Source: Paenibacillus tuaregi (GTDB lineage: Bacteria; Bacillota; Bacilli; Paenibacillales; Paenibacillaceae). Taken from it: a DNA stretch of 64,000 bases. The stretch is from contig NZ_LT575476.1 of assembly GCF_900086655.1 (NCBI RefSeq), positions 649,664-713,663 on the forward strand. The letters run 5' to 3'. A program made the translations under genes and the position numbers. The notes below the pieces were generated by a model. The model was not told the DNA's origin and did not search any database. It was given only the letters and a program-made list of their open reading frames with translations. This document shows, piece by piece, positions 8,455-16,339 of the stretch (the stretch's first letter is position 1; every line of letters starts with the position of its first letter).

Positions 8455-10665
8455 ATGGAAGAGTACACATTAACCACACTCGAGTATGATCATATCAAGC
8501 AGGACATTATGGGCTATGCGGTATCCTATGCGGGGAGGGAGAAGGTCAGCGGGCTGCAGCCGATGAGCCAGCTTCCCCAGATTTACAGGGCGATGCAGGA
8601 GACTCAGGAGGCCAAGAACATCCTTGAGAAGGGGGCGAGCATTCCGCTGCCTTCGCTGGAAGGGATTGAGCTGGTCATGTCCCTGATGGGGACGGGATAC
8701 CTGTTCAGAGAAGACGACCTGACGGCAGTGTACACCTTTCTGCACAGCTGTACACAGCTTCGCAAGTATATGGCGGGCAAGGGGGATCTGGCTCCAACGA
8801 TCAGTTCCTATGCCGCCTCGCTCAGAGAGCTTCCCGCCGTGCAGAGTGAGATACTCCGCTGCATCCGGCACGGGAGAGTAACCGATGAGGCCAGCCGGGA
8901 ACTGGAGAAGGCCCGCAGGCGCATCGGAGTTGTGAAAGAGCGTATCCAGAAAAAGATCCAGGGCATCATGTCCAGGCATCAGGCGATTCTTCAAGAGAAC
9001 CTGATCAGCGTAAGAAACGGGCGTTATGTAATCCCGCTTAAGAAGGAGTACTACCGCCAAGTGAAGGGCAGTGTGCTTGATTATTCAACCAGTGGGCAGA
9101 CCGTGTTTGTGGAGCCCTACGAAATTTCGGGCCTTCAATCCGAGCTGGAGGCGCTTCAGGGAGATGAGGCCCGTGAAGAAGCGAAGGTGCTGAGCCTTCT
9201 GTCTGAAATGGTGGAGAGGGAATCCGCAGAGATCGGCATGAATATTGAGATCACAGGCACGTATGATTTTATTTTTGCCAAAGCCAAGTTTGCTGTGTCG
9301 ATTGGCGGCATTTCGGTAGAACTGAGTGAAGAGCGGCATACCCGGATTCGTGGCGCCAAGCACCCTAAGCTGCTGGAGAGCATGATTCCGTTGGACATCG
9401 AAATTGGACGAAGCTTCAGAACCCTTATTATTACCGGACCCAATACCGGAGGTAAGACGGTTGTGCTCAAGACTTTGGGGCTGCTGACACTGATGGTGCA
9501 GTCAGGTCTGCTCATTCCCGTAGGGCCCGGAAGCCGGTTCGGTATTTATAACCGGATTATGGCCGTAATTGGAGACGGCCAGAGCATTGAACAGTCTCTC
9601 AGTACCTTCTCGGCTCAGATCAGCAGCCTGGTCCGGATGCTGGAAGCCGCTGACCCGGGAACGCTGCTGCTGATAGATGAGCTTGCCGCCGGGACAGATC
9701 CGGGGGAAGGCATCGCACTTTCGACTGCGATCCTGGAGGAGCTCAGCCGCAAAGGCGCTTCGGTGCTCGTGACTACGCACTTTAACGAACTCAAGACCTT
9801 CGCTGCGGCTACTCCGGGATTCGAGAACGCGCGGATGGAATTCGATCCGCTGACGCTCCAGCCTCTATACCGGCTGACCATCGGCCTGGCTGGTCAGAGC
9901 TACGCAATTGAGATTGCCGAGAAGCTGGGCATTGCTTCCCAGGTTCTGAAGCGCTCCAGAGAGCTGCTCCTAAGCCAGCCGATGCGCCAAGCGAGCCCGG
10001 AGACTTTTACGCAAAACGTGCCGTCGATAGAGCCTGCCAGCTTTCAGAATGCTGACTGCGCGGAATCGGAGGGACAGGATGACGTGGGAGCGAAATTGGG
10101 CCAGGAGGAGGAGTTGGAGAAGCGGCTGGAAGGACGGACAGGGGAAGAGGCGGATTGCACATGGGAGATGCAAGAGCATTCCCCGGATGAGCAGGCTGTG
10201 GACGATGAGGCCATAGCTGGTTCGGCAGGAATCGGTGCCCATGTGTCAGAGGAGAACAGTGTGAGCACCGCCCCTGTAGGGGAGAGAGCAGAGGACAGAC
10301 AGGGGCGTTCCCAGTCCGCTCCCCAGGAAGAACCTGCCTCCGAAACGCAGAAACCGCCTGTTTTGAATGCAAGGAAACCTTTTGAAATCGGAGATGCGGT
10401 CATGGTGACCTCCTTGGGCCGGGTTGGTATTATCTGTGAAGCTCAAGACGGACGCGGGATGTTAGGGGTAATGGTGCAGAAGCAAAAGCTGAGGATCAAC
10501 CATAAACGCCTGAAGCCTTACATTGCCAAGGAGGAGCTGTACCCGGAGGAGTACGACTTTGATATAGTGTTCGAGTCGAAGGAGAACCGGAAGAAGAAGA
10601 AAATCATGAGCAAGCGCCATGTCGAGGGATTAACGATTATCCATCGCCCGGATGATTACAGTTAG
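8455..10665 (+). CDS. MutS2-like DNA-binding ATPase lacking the Smr nuclease domain
   Basis: 736 residues. The N-terminal core (TLEYDHIKQDIMGYAVSYAGREKV) and clamp/lever regions resemble MutS2. The ABC-type ATPase has Walker A GPNTGGKT near residue 328 and Walker B LLLIDELAAGTDPGEG near 404. An acidic, low-complexity linker (about 510-635, rich in E/A/S) leads to a KOW-like beta domain (GDAVMVTSLGRVGIICEA). The usual C-terminal Smr domain of MutS2 (family length about 785) is absent; the tail is basic instead. MutS2 proteins bind branched DNA and, in B. subtilis, collided ribosomes. This looks like a divergent paralogue. The AGGAGG site is well spaced to ATG 8455. Confidence 0.82.
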   Translation: MEEYTLTTLEYDHIKQDIMGYAVSYAGREKVSGLQPMSQLPQIYRAMQETQEAKNILEKGASIPLPSLEGIELVMSLMGTGYLFREDDLTAVYTFLHSCTQLRKYMAGKGDLAPTISSYAASLRELPAVQSEILRCIRHGRVTDEASRELEKARRRIGVVKERIQKKIQGIMSRHQAILQENLISVRNGRYVIPLKKEYYRQVKGSVLDYSTSGQTVFVEPYEISGLQSELEALQGDEAREEAKVLSLLSEMVERESAEIGMNIEITGTYDFIFAKAKFAVSIGGISVELSEERHTRIRGAKHPKLLESMIPLDIEIGRSFRTLIITGPNTGGKTVVLKTLGLLTLMVQSGLLIPVGPGSRFGIYNRIMAVIGDGQSIEQSLSTFSAQISSLVRMLEAADPGTLLLIDELAAGTDPGEGIALSTAILEELSRKGASVLVTTHFNELKTFAAATPGFENARMEFDPLTLQPLYRLTIGLAGQSYAIEIAEKLGIASQVLKRSRELLLSQPMRQASPETFTQNVPSIEPASFQNADCAESEGQDDVGAKLGQEEELEKRLEGRTGEEADCTWEMQEHSPDEQAVDDEAIAGSAGIGAHVSEENSVSTAPVGERAEDRQGRSQSAPQEEPASETQKPPVLNARKPFEIGDAVMVTSLGRVGIICEAQDGRGMLGVMVQKQKLRINHKRLKPYIAKEELYPEEYDFDIVFESKENRKKKKIMSKRHVEGLTIIHRPDDYS

Positions 10666-10868
10666 CTTAGACAAGATTGAGTCTGTAGGCTGCTGCAAGA
10701 ATTCAAAAGATTAGCGCCGTGCTGTCTGTTGGCCCCCGGGCGGCACGGCTAGATTGGAGATGAATATACGGTCAGCGGTCCGCAGCCCGAGCAGCGATGC
10801 CGACCATTGTTGCGTTCGTTCTCGGAGCTTTTCGAACACAAACTGAACTGAATTCCTGAACAAAATCA

Positions 10869-10896
10869 GGGGCCGTCCCCAAAAAAGGACGGCCCC
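10869..10896. terminator. GC-rich hairpin between convergent genes
   Basis: Ten-base-pair stem GGGGCCGTCC/GGACGGCCCC with an A-rich loop. The T-run is weak on both strands, so termination efficiency is uncertain. The 330-base gap 10666-10996 also holds a weaker GCCGTGC/GCACGGC hairpin near 10712-10750 and no convincing gene. Confidence 0.55.
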
Positions 10897-10996
10897 TTGA
10901 TGAATAGAGGTGTCAGCAGCACCGCCGCAAAAGCAAGGACTGGTTGCTGTTAGATGAAAGGTGATATAGCTTCAATTGATTTAGCTCCAGTCAGGC

Positions 10997-11488
10997 TTAG
11001 AGTGCGATTTGCAGCTCCCCGGCCAACACCTGGACGAATTGCTCCAGGTATTCGCGGTCCGTATCATCAAATCGGCCTTTAAGCGGGCTGTCAATATCAA
11101 GCACGCCGATAAGCTGATCATTCTTGATAATGGGCACCACAATTTCACTATTAGAAGCGGCATCGCAAGCGATATGGCCCGGAAATGCATGGACGTCCTC
11201 AACAACGAGCGTTCTTCGCTCCCCGGCGGCGGTTCCGCATACGCCTCTGCCCAGCGGGATGCGGATGCAGGCCGGAAGACCTTGGAACGGCCCGAGCACG
11301 AGCTCGGTTCCATCATAGAGATAGAAGCCTACCCAGTTCACATCTTTCAGAAATTGGCCCAGTAGAGCCGAGGCATTGGCCAGATTGGCGATATAGCTTG
11401 GCTCACCTTGAATAAGCCCTTTAAGTTGGGTCAGCACAGCTTCGTATTGTTCACGGCGTGTGCCGCTGTATTCATTTGTTTGAAACAC
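10997..11488 (-). CDS. Free methionine-(R)-sulfoxide reductase (GAF domain, fRMsr)
   Basis: 163 residues forming a single GAF domain of the MsrC/fRMsr type. It reduces free methionine-R-sulfoxide in the cytosol using thioredoxin. The three conserved cysteines are present: C74 (LPACIRIP), C84 (GRGVCGTA) and catalytic C108 (HIACDAASNSEIVVP). GTG 11488 is chosen because AAGGAGGAG lies seven bases upstream; the longer frame to 11509 would start inside that site. It stands alone, convergent with the MutS2-like gene. Confidence 0.9.
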   Translation of the reverse strand: MFQTNEYSGTRREQYEAVLTQLKGLIQGEPSYIANLANASALLGQFLKDVNWVGFYLYDGTELVLGPFQGLPACIRIPLGRGVCGTAAGERRTLVVEDVHAFPGHIACDAASNSEIVVPIIKNDQLIGVLDIDSPLKGRFDDTDREYLEQFVQVLAGELQIAL

Positions 11489-11671
11489 AGGAACTCCTCC
11501 TTCGTGCACATCTGATCATATAATTAGAGCTTTTTTGAACTTGATTGTCAAGGCTGTCTGCAGTCTCAGAGTGCAGGCCCGGTAAGGCTTAAGCCGCAGT
11601 GGCGTGTTTCCAATTCCTCAATTGGGGGTAAGTACAATCTGAATTATCTCACACCGGAAGGAGAGGTACAT

Positions 11672-11965
11672 ATGCGCGCAGATGTGCAAAATTTATTTAT
11701 CCGTATCCACATGCTCCATAATGCCAGTCTGGAGGATATTAATATGGGGGATACGCTGCTGATCCTGGAGAAACACGGCTATAAGGTCGCCGAGCGAGAG
11801 GTGAAGCAGGAGTTGGAGCGTCTGACGGAGGAGAACTTTCTGACCCCGCATGATGATCAATACTCCATTACCGGTGCCGGACTTGAGGAACTTAAGGAGA
11901 TCAAGGGCGTGCTGAAGGAGCTCTGCAGTGAAGTTCTCCAGCCTGAGGCAGAGCAATCAAGATAA
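11672..11965 (+). CDS. Small hypothetical protein, winged-helix-like
   Basis: 97 residues with ATG preceded by GAAGGAGAGG. Predicted mostly helical with a final hairpin: a helix around DTLLILEKHGYKV, another around EREVKQELERLTEENFL, then PHDDQYSITGAGLEELKEIKGVLKEL, which resembles a winged-helix wing followed by a helix. I do not recognise a named family. It has no signal or membrane segment. It is followed by a long terminator and lies just upstream of the quorum-sensing receptor, but on a separate transcript. Confidence 0.7.
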   Translation: MRADVQNLFIRIHMLHNASLEDINMGDTLLILEKHGYKVAEREVKQELERLTEENFLTPHDDQYSITGAGLEELKEIKGVLKELCSEVLQPEAEQSR

Positions 11966-12018
11966 GTTGGAGCCGAGGAGCCGAAGGGCATCAGAAAATT
12001 TTTTCGATCTGAAAAAGA

Positions 12019-12091
12019 CATCCCGTTTATTCTAAACCGGAAGGATTTCCTAATTTATCCGGTGAATAACTAGTAGGGATGGCTTTTTTTT
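12019..12091 (+). terminator. Long imperfect hairpin terminator
   Basis: Nested pairs CATCCC/GGGATG, GTTTATTC/GAATAAC and CCGG/CCGG, then a run of eight T. It separates the small hypothetical gene from the receptor gene. Confidence 0.7.
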
Positions 12092-12107
12092 GTTTTTAAT
12101 TAACCAA

Positions 12108-12136
12108 TTGTCAAATATATGTAATTTTGCTATTAT
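12108..12136 (+). promoter_or_regulatory. Sigma-A promoter of the quorum-sensing receptor gene
   Basis: -35 TTGTCA (12108-12113), a 17-base spacer and -10 TATTAT (12131-12136), 29 bases before the start codon. It lacks the palindrome found in the propeptide promoter. Confidence 0.65.
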
Positions 12137-12164
12137 TATCAATACAAATCACAGGAGGTGTGGA

Positions 12165-13559
12165 ATGGAGTCTATGAATGCAATTCGTTCAGAGATCAAG
12201 GATCATCTGCTCAGCTCCGGTTATACACTCACCTCATTTGGACATCTTTCCGGAATGAACAGGGGGAGTCTAAGTGCGATTCTGCACGGGTCTCCCCCTA
12301 AGCCTATAGCTATAAGACAGTTGGATATCATCACAGAAACGCTGGGATACCCGGAAGGGTGGTTCTATCATTTATATTTGGATGAATGCTTTGCGGGCGG
12401 CAAGGTATCACGACGGCGGCTTGAGCCTTACCTGCTCCGATGTGCAGAGCTTGGTAAACGGGACTGTATCGATGCCGCGATCTCCAGGCTGCTTGAGACC
12501 GCTAAGCCCCTTGCTCTGTTATTCGAAATAGGTGAGAAGCTGTACCATCAAGGCAAGATTAAAGAATCCGCCTTATTCTATGAAGCTGTTGCGGAAATGG
12601 AGAAGGACAGTCACTCCGAGCGTCTTGCCATCAGTCATTACAGATTGTTCATGGCTCATCAGGGACCTGATGCGGAACAGAACTGGAGAGCGGTTATCCG
12701 GTTCGAGCCCTTTCGCAGGAGACTTCCGGAGAACTATCAGCTTGATGCGATTCTGAAGCTTGCGAACGTTTGCTTTACCCTCCATAAGTGGAGGGAGGTC
12801 GAGAAGTATGCCGATGAACTCAGAGCTCTGGCACAAGCTGTATATCGCGAACAGTTACAAAGGAAGGTCCGTGAGAGGGAGCCGCAGGTGCTTGGCACCG
12901 AGCGCCATTTGGTTGTCTACTACGGACAAGGTTATCTCTTGAAGACGATTGCTCTTCAGAAGCAGGAACTGTATGACAAGGCAAAGAAATACGTCACCGG
13001 TTACGCCGATTTAAGCTGGTTCGAGGATCTGAATGAAATAGGCTGGATGGAAGTGAAGAAGTTCAGGTTATGGGCACAGGCCAATGCCTATACACTCGAA
13101 ATGCTGACAGGCAATATTTCCATTCTACCTGAGTACTGCAGCTTCCTGCTCGAACACCCGGGCGAGATTCTTCCAGGCATGCTGACCATTATTGAGTCAG
13201 CTAACAAATATGGCTTCTATGCAGATGATATTATCGAGCAGATCTTTCAGGTCATCTATGATTTCAATGAACAAGATCCGATTGAAGTGGACAGGCATTT
13301 CTCACTCCGTTACGAGCTCGCGGTATACCAGTTCAGGAAGAATCAATACGCCGAAGGCATATCTAGCACCTTATTCGCACTAAGACTGGCCCTTATCCTG
13401 AACAATGACTGGGACGTCATTCAGTGTATCACCCTGTTTGAAGCATATAGGGCGTACGCTTCCGAGCAGCATAAAAGTGAGTATCAATATATGATGGAAG
13501 AATTAAGAAACAAGGAGAAGAACAATCCCTTTAGCACCCGCCGTTTCAGGATTGTATAA
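12165..13559 (+). CDS. AimR/AloR-like peptide-responsive regulator (RRNPP superfamily)
   Basis: 464 residues from ATG 12165 (AGGAGGTG five bases upstream; the frame extends to 12090 without a site). The N-terminus is an XRE-like HTH (about 5-60: LLSSGYTLTSFGHLSGMNRGSLSAILHGSPPKPIAIRQLDIITETLG). The rest is all-helical TPR-like repeat sequence (for example FEIGEKLYHQGKIKESALFYEAVAEME, LDAILKLANVCFTLHKWREVEKYADEL). This is the layout of cytosolic receptors that bind re-imported oligopeptides. A 39-codon propeptide gene follows 157 bases downstream, the standard receptor-peptide order. It fits the AloR receptors described in Paenibacillus, though subfamily assignment is by layout only. It probably binds the palindrome in the propeptide promoter. 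Confidence 0.85.
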   Translation: MESMNAIRSEIKDHLLSSGYTLTSFGHLSGMNRGSLSAILHGSPPKPIAIRQLDIITETLGYPEGWFYHLYLDECFAGGKVSRRRLEPYLLRCAELGKRDCIDAAISRLLETAKPLALLFEIGEKLYHQGKIKESALFYEAVAEMEKDSHSERLAISHYRLFMAHQGPDAEQNWRAVIRFEPFRRRLPENYQLDAILKLANVCFTLHKWREVEKYADELRALAQAVYREQLQRKVREREPQVLGTERHLVVYYGQGYLLKTIALQKQELYDKAKKYVTGYADLSWFEDLNEIGWMEVKKFRLWAQANAYTLEMLTGNISILPEYCSFLLEHPGEILPGMLTIIESANKYGFYADDIIEQIFQVIYDFNEQDPIEVDRHFSLRYELAVYQFRKNQYAEGISSTLFALRLALILNNDWDVIQCITLFEAYRAYASEQHKSEYQYMMEELRNKEKNNPFSTRRFRIV

Positions 13560-13577
13560 GGATCCTATGAAATTTGC

Positions 13578-13606
13578 TTTACAAAAGTAGAGTCTACTTG
13601 TATGAT
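13578..13606 (+). promoter_or_regulatory. Promoter of the propeptide gene with embedded palindromic operator
   Basis: -35 TTTACA (13578-13583), 17-base spacer, -10 TATGAT (13601-13606). The spacer contains a perfect 15-base palindrome, AAGTAGA-G-TCTACTT (13585-13599). An operator between the two boxes is a classic repressor position; the receptor encoded just upstream is the obvious candidate ligand-controlled regulator. Confidence 0.75.
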
Positions 13607-13716
13607 GATCCTATCAGGGAATATTATCCATTTTAGTCAACCCTGATCTTCCATCTTTGAGAGCTAGTCATCATTTGCTAACTTAATAAGGTGTTAACCG
13701 GGGGAGGTGAGTCAGG

Positions 13717-13836
13717 ATGAAGAAGATTATTCTGTCATTGATCTTGGCCGTTGGGGTATTTAGTGGCGTTGCTGCTACTGAACAAGTTTCCCAAGGTGGC
13801 ATTCAGGCTTTGCACAACCATGGTGTTGGCGGATAG
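13717..13836 (+). CDS. Quorum-sensing propeptide (AloP/Phr-like)
   Basis: 39-codon ORF with a strong GGGGAGGTG site. The N-terminus is a signal peptide (MKKIILSLILAVGVFSGVAA) followed by a short polar pro-region and the C-terminal sequence ALHNHGVGG. Phr/Aim/Alo precursors are secreted, trimmed to a C-terminal penta- to octapeptide and re-imported by Opp. The likely mature signal is NHGVGG or HNHGVGG, close in form to the SHGRGG peptide I recall for a P. polymyxa Alo system. A dedicated promoter and terminator make it a separate small transcript. No biochemical proof of the cleavage site can be read from DNA. Confidence 0.82.
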   Translation: MKKIILSLILAVGVFSGVAATEQVSQGGIQALHNHGVGG

Positions 13837-13852
13837 ACCTTACATGTCTAGA

Positions 13853-13882
13853 GAGCACTCGAGAGAGTGCTCTTTTATTTTT
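13853..13882 (+). terminator. Terminator of the propeptide gene
   Basis: Stem GAGCACTC/GAGTGCTC with a four-base loop, followed by TTTTATTTTT, 16 bases after the stop codon. Confidence 0.85.
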
Positions 13883-13912
13883 GTATATGTTTGGATACAA
13901 TTATGTGATAGT

Positions 13913-13941
13913 CTGACATTTACTTGAAGTTAAAATATACC
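13913..13941 (+). promoter_or_regulatory. Probable promoter of the Spo0E-like gene
   Basis: -35 CTGACA (13913-13918), 17-base spacer, -10 TATACC (13936-13941), about 98 bases before the ATG. Confidence 0.45.
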
Positions 13942-14038
13942 GACAAAGAATGCTAATTTTTTTGAATTTTGTAAAATATGTTTTTTTGGCATCATGGGGT
14001 ATGATAGTTTTGTAATGATAAGAGAGAAGGTGAGAATT

Positions 14039-14260
14039 ATGGCATCCAAAGCTTATCAACCGCATGAGCAGCATAACAAAGGAAGCGGCAGGGTAAACGA
14101 GGAACTTCTCGCGTTGATCGAGAATCTGAGATATGAGTTGGCGGCCATGGCTGGAGACCGGGACTTTACCAGCGCGAATGTGCTGGAACTTAGCCAAAGA
14201 TTGGACAAGTATATCGTTATGGCCCAGCACCAAATGATCCGTGGATATGCTGTAGAGTGA
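14039..14260 (+). CDS. Spo0E-like aspartyl-phosphate phosphatase
   Basis: 73 residues from ATG 14039 (GAAGGTGAG upstream; the open frame starts at 13994 without a site). It is a short helical hairpin protein carrying the Spo0E signature near the C-terminus (ELSQRLDKYIVMAQ, matching the SxxLD consensus). Spo0E family proteins dephosphorylate Spo0A~P and delay sporulation. It lies directly downstream of the quorum-sensing cassette but has its own promoter. The position suggests, without proving, a link between peptide signalling and sporulation timing. Confidence 0.75.
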   Translation: MASKAYQPHEQHNKGSGRVNEELLALIENLRYELAAMAGDRDFTSANVLELSQRLDKYIVMAQHQMIRGYAVE

Positions 14261-14357
14261 CCATGAATGGAGAATAGAATTCATATAAAAGCCGCCCTGA
14301 GCTTGGATATCAAGCAGCCAGTGCGGCTCTAAGTCGTTTCCTCATCTAGGAATGGTG

Positions 14358-15335
14358 TCAGCGGGAATGTGTCAGCGCGGAAGTCTCGCTTTCGGTATGA
14401 TACGTTTCCGGGGTGGGAGCGGCTCTTAGAACCTCATCGATGAAGTGCTGTACCTTATCGGTATAGCCTTTGGGATCAACCCCGTAAGCGTTGGCATGTA
14501 CAGCTCCTCTTACAATAAGCAGGTCCTTGGGACCTGGCTTGACCGCATACATATCTTCACTCATATGAGTAGGAACATAGGTATCCTCAGAGCCATGAAT
14601 AAATAAAACTGGCAGAGAGCTTGATCTTACCGCCTTAATTGGACTCACCTGGGCCAATCGGAATCCAGCCTTGCGCTCCAGTTGCTGATCAATGAGCGGC
14701 ATGAACGGGAATGCCGGAACTTTGTTCAGCACCGTCATTTGGTGGCGGATAAGCTCGGTTAGATCAGAATAAGGGCAATCAGCGATAACGAATTTGACGC
14801 TGGGGTGGGCGATGCTTAAGTATTCCAATACGGTTCCCCCACCTAGGGATTGGCCATGCAGTCCAATGGTGATATCTTCCCCGTAATGATCGGTGACCCA
14901 TTTAACCCAAGTCTCAATATCATACTTCTCCTGATACCCGTAGGTGGTATAGCTCCCTTCGCTCCGGCCGTGACGGCGCTGATCAATCAGCAGAATATTA
15001 AAGCCTTTGTCCTCGAACATTCCAATGAATTGCGCCGCAACCTCAAGTGAGGCCGTATAGCCGTGAACAATGATCATCCAGCGCTTGGAGTCCGGATGCG
15101 GCTCAAGCACGTAGCCATGAAGAAGCAGGCCGTCGCGGGAGGTCACCCGCGCCTCTCTTTTCACCAGGGCATGAAATTTCTCTCTTGAGTATACCCCCAT
15201 CTGTTCCATGAAGCCAAATAAGCCATCTGAAGTCTGAAGCTTCATCTGGGTAATCTGGCGGAAGCCGAACCGGGTTATGCCGCTGACGGCGAGCAGAATA
15301 ATCAGCAGCACAATAATTAATATTGTGTATACCAT
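14358..15335 (-). CDS. Membrane-anchored alpha/beta hydrolase
   Basis: 325 residues. One N-terminal membrane segment (VYTILIIVLLIILLAVSGI) is followed by an alpha/beta hydrolase domain with MIIVHGYTAS oxyanion region, nucleophile elbow GLHGQSLGGGT, an HGSEDTYVP acid region and a C-terminal histidine in GAVHANAYG. It resembles YqkD/BEM46-type hydrolases; the substrate is unknown. ATG 15335 is preceded by TTTGGAGG. Upstream 15336-15610 has no other gene. A similar hydrolase lies at 44562-45578. Confidence 0.85.
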   Translation of the reverse strand: MVYTILIIVLLIILLAVSGITRFGFRQITQMKLQTSDGLFGFMEQMGVYSREKFHALVKREARVTSRDGLLLHGYVLEPHPDSKRWMIIVHGYTASLEVAAQFIGMFEDKGFNILLIDQRRHGRSEGSYTTYGYQEKYDIETWVKWVTDHYGEDITIGLHGQSLGGGTVLEYLSIAHPSVKFVIADCPYSDLTELIRHQMTVLNKVPAFPFMPLIDQQLERKAGFRLAQVSPIKAVRSSSLPVLFIHGSEDTYVPTHMSEDMYAVKPGPKDLLIVRGAVHANAYGVDPKGYTDKVQHFIDEVLRAAPTPETYHTESETSALTHSR

Positions 15336-15610
15336 GATGGTCCTCCAAACTATTGTTCTTTATTGAATTGGTTGATGCCCGAAGTCCTAATTTGCTGTGG
15401 CTCTTGTCCGTCATACTCTGACCAACACCTGGGATTCCACCATAGTATCCCCGTATAGTGTCTATAGTATCACCTAAATTGTTCCAAGCAAATCGCAGCT
15501 TGAATATTGTTGTTTGTTTCATGAAAAGGCTTTGACTTCTTGCACCGGAATATGGTTACCTTATGGATAATAAATGGTGAGAACGTTCGGGTGAGGGAGG
15601 TAGTCAAGCC

Positions 15611-16189
15611 GTGTACAGATGTAGAGGGGAAATCCCTGATCTAGAAACAAGCCGGCTGCGGCTGAGGAAGCTGGAAGATCGCGATGCCTCAGCTCTCTTC
15701 CAGATTTGGGGCAATTCCGACGTGGTGAGATTCTTGAATATGACCCGGTTGGAGAGCATTCAGGAGACCAGGGATATGATTGATTTGCTCAACGGATTGT
15801 CTGAAAGCGAGGATACCCTAAGATGGGGAATTGAACTGAAGGAAACGGGCGGATTAATTGGGAGCTGCGGTTTCAACATATGGCAGCTGTCCGGGGCCGA
15901 CCGGGGGGAAATCGGTTATGACCTCGGCAAGTCTTATTGGGGACAGGGTTATATGCCTGAGGCACTGTCAGCCATCCTGAAATTTGGTTATTCCGTCATG
16001 GGACTGAACCGGATTGAGGCGCTCGTGCTGGAGGAGAATAAGGCCTCCCAACGGGTACTGGACAAGCTGGGCTTCAAACCGGAGGGGCTGCTGAGGGAAT
16101 ATCAGAGAAATGAGCAGGGAGAAGGTTATATTGACCTGCAGTTGTATGCCTTGCTTAGGAGGGAGTATAGAGGATGGGGGAGCAACTAG
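15611..16189 (+). CDS. GNAT N-acetyltransferase, RimJ/RimL type
   Basis: 192 residues from GTG 15611 with GAGGGAGG upstream. RimJ/L hallmarks include TSRLRLRKLEDRDASALFQIWGN near the start, GEIGYDLGKSYWGQGYMPEAL (acetyl-CoA loop) and NRIEALVLEENKASQRVLDKLGFKPEGLLREY at the end. It transfers acetyl from acetyl-CoA to an N-terminal or small-molecule amine; the substrate cannot be told. It is monocistronic, with a terminator after it. Confidence 0.88.
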   Translation: MYRCRGEIPDLETSRLRLRKLEDRDASALFQIWGNSDVVRFLNMTRLESIQETRDMIDLLNGLSESEDTLRWGIELKETGGLIGSCGFNIWQLSGADRGEIGYDLGKSYWGQGYMPEALSAILKFGYSVMGLNRIEALVLEENKASQRVLDKLGFKPEGLLREYQRNEQGEGYIDLQLYALLRREYRGWGSN

Positions 16190-16195
16190 CTATAT

Positions 16196-16220
16196 AAAAT
16201 GAACTTTAGAATTTAGCGAC
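16196..16220 (+). repeat. Possible remnant of the palindromic repeat (element A) end
   Basis: ATAAAATGAACTTTAGAATTT closely matches the left end of the 198-bp element at 39516 (AATATGAACTTTAGAATTA), but the remainder of the element is not recognisable here. It may be a degraded copy or an end-only relic. Confidence 0.35.
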
Positions 16221-16223
16221 GAT

Positions 16224-16258
16224 AACCATCACGTGATACTTTACTGGATGGTTTTTTT
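16224..16258 (+). terminator. Terminator after the acetyltransferase gene
   Basis: AACCATC/GATGGTT stem with a long loop, followed by seven T. Confidence 0.6.
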
Positions 16259-16339
16259 GTAATTGGGGCATAGACGTACTTGCGATCGTTGCTTATAATT
16301 AAATTTTATAGGTTTCACACAGAAAGGAAGAACTAGCCA

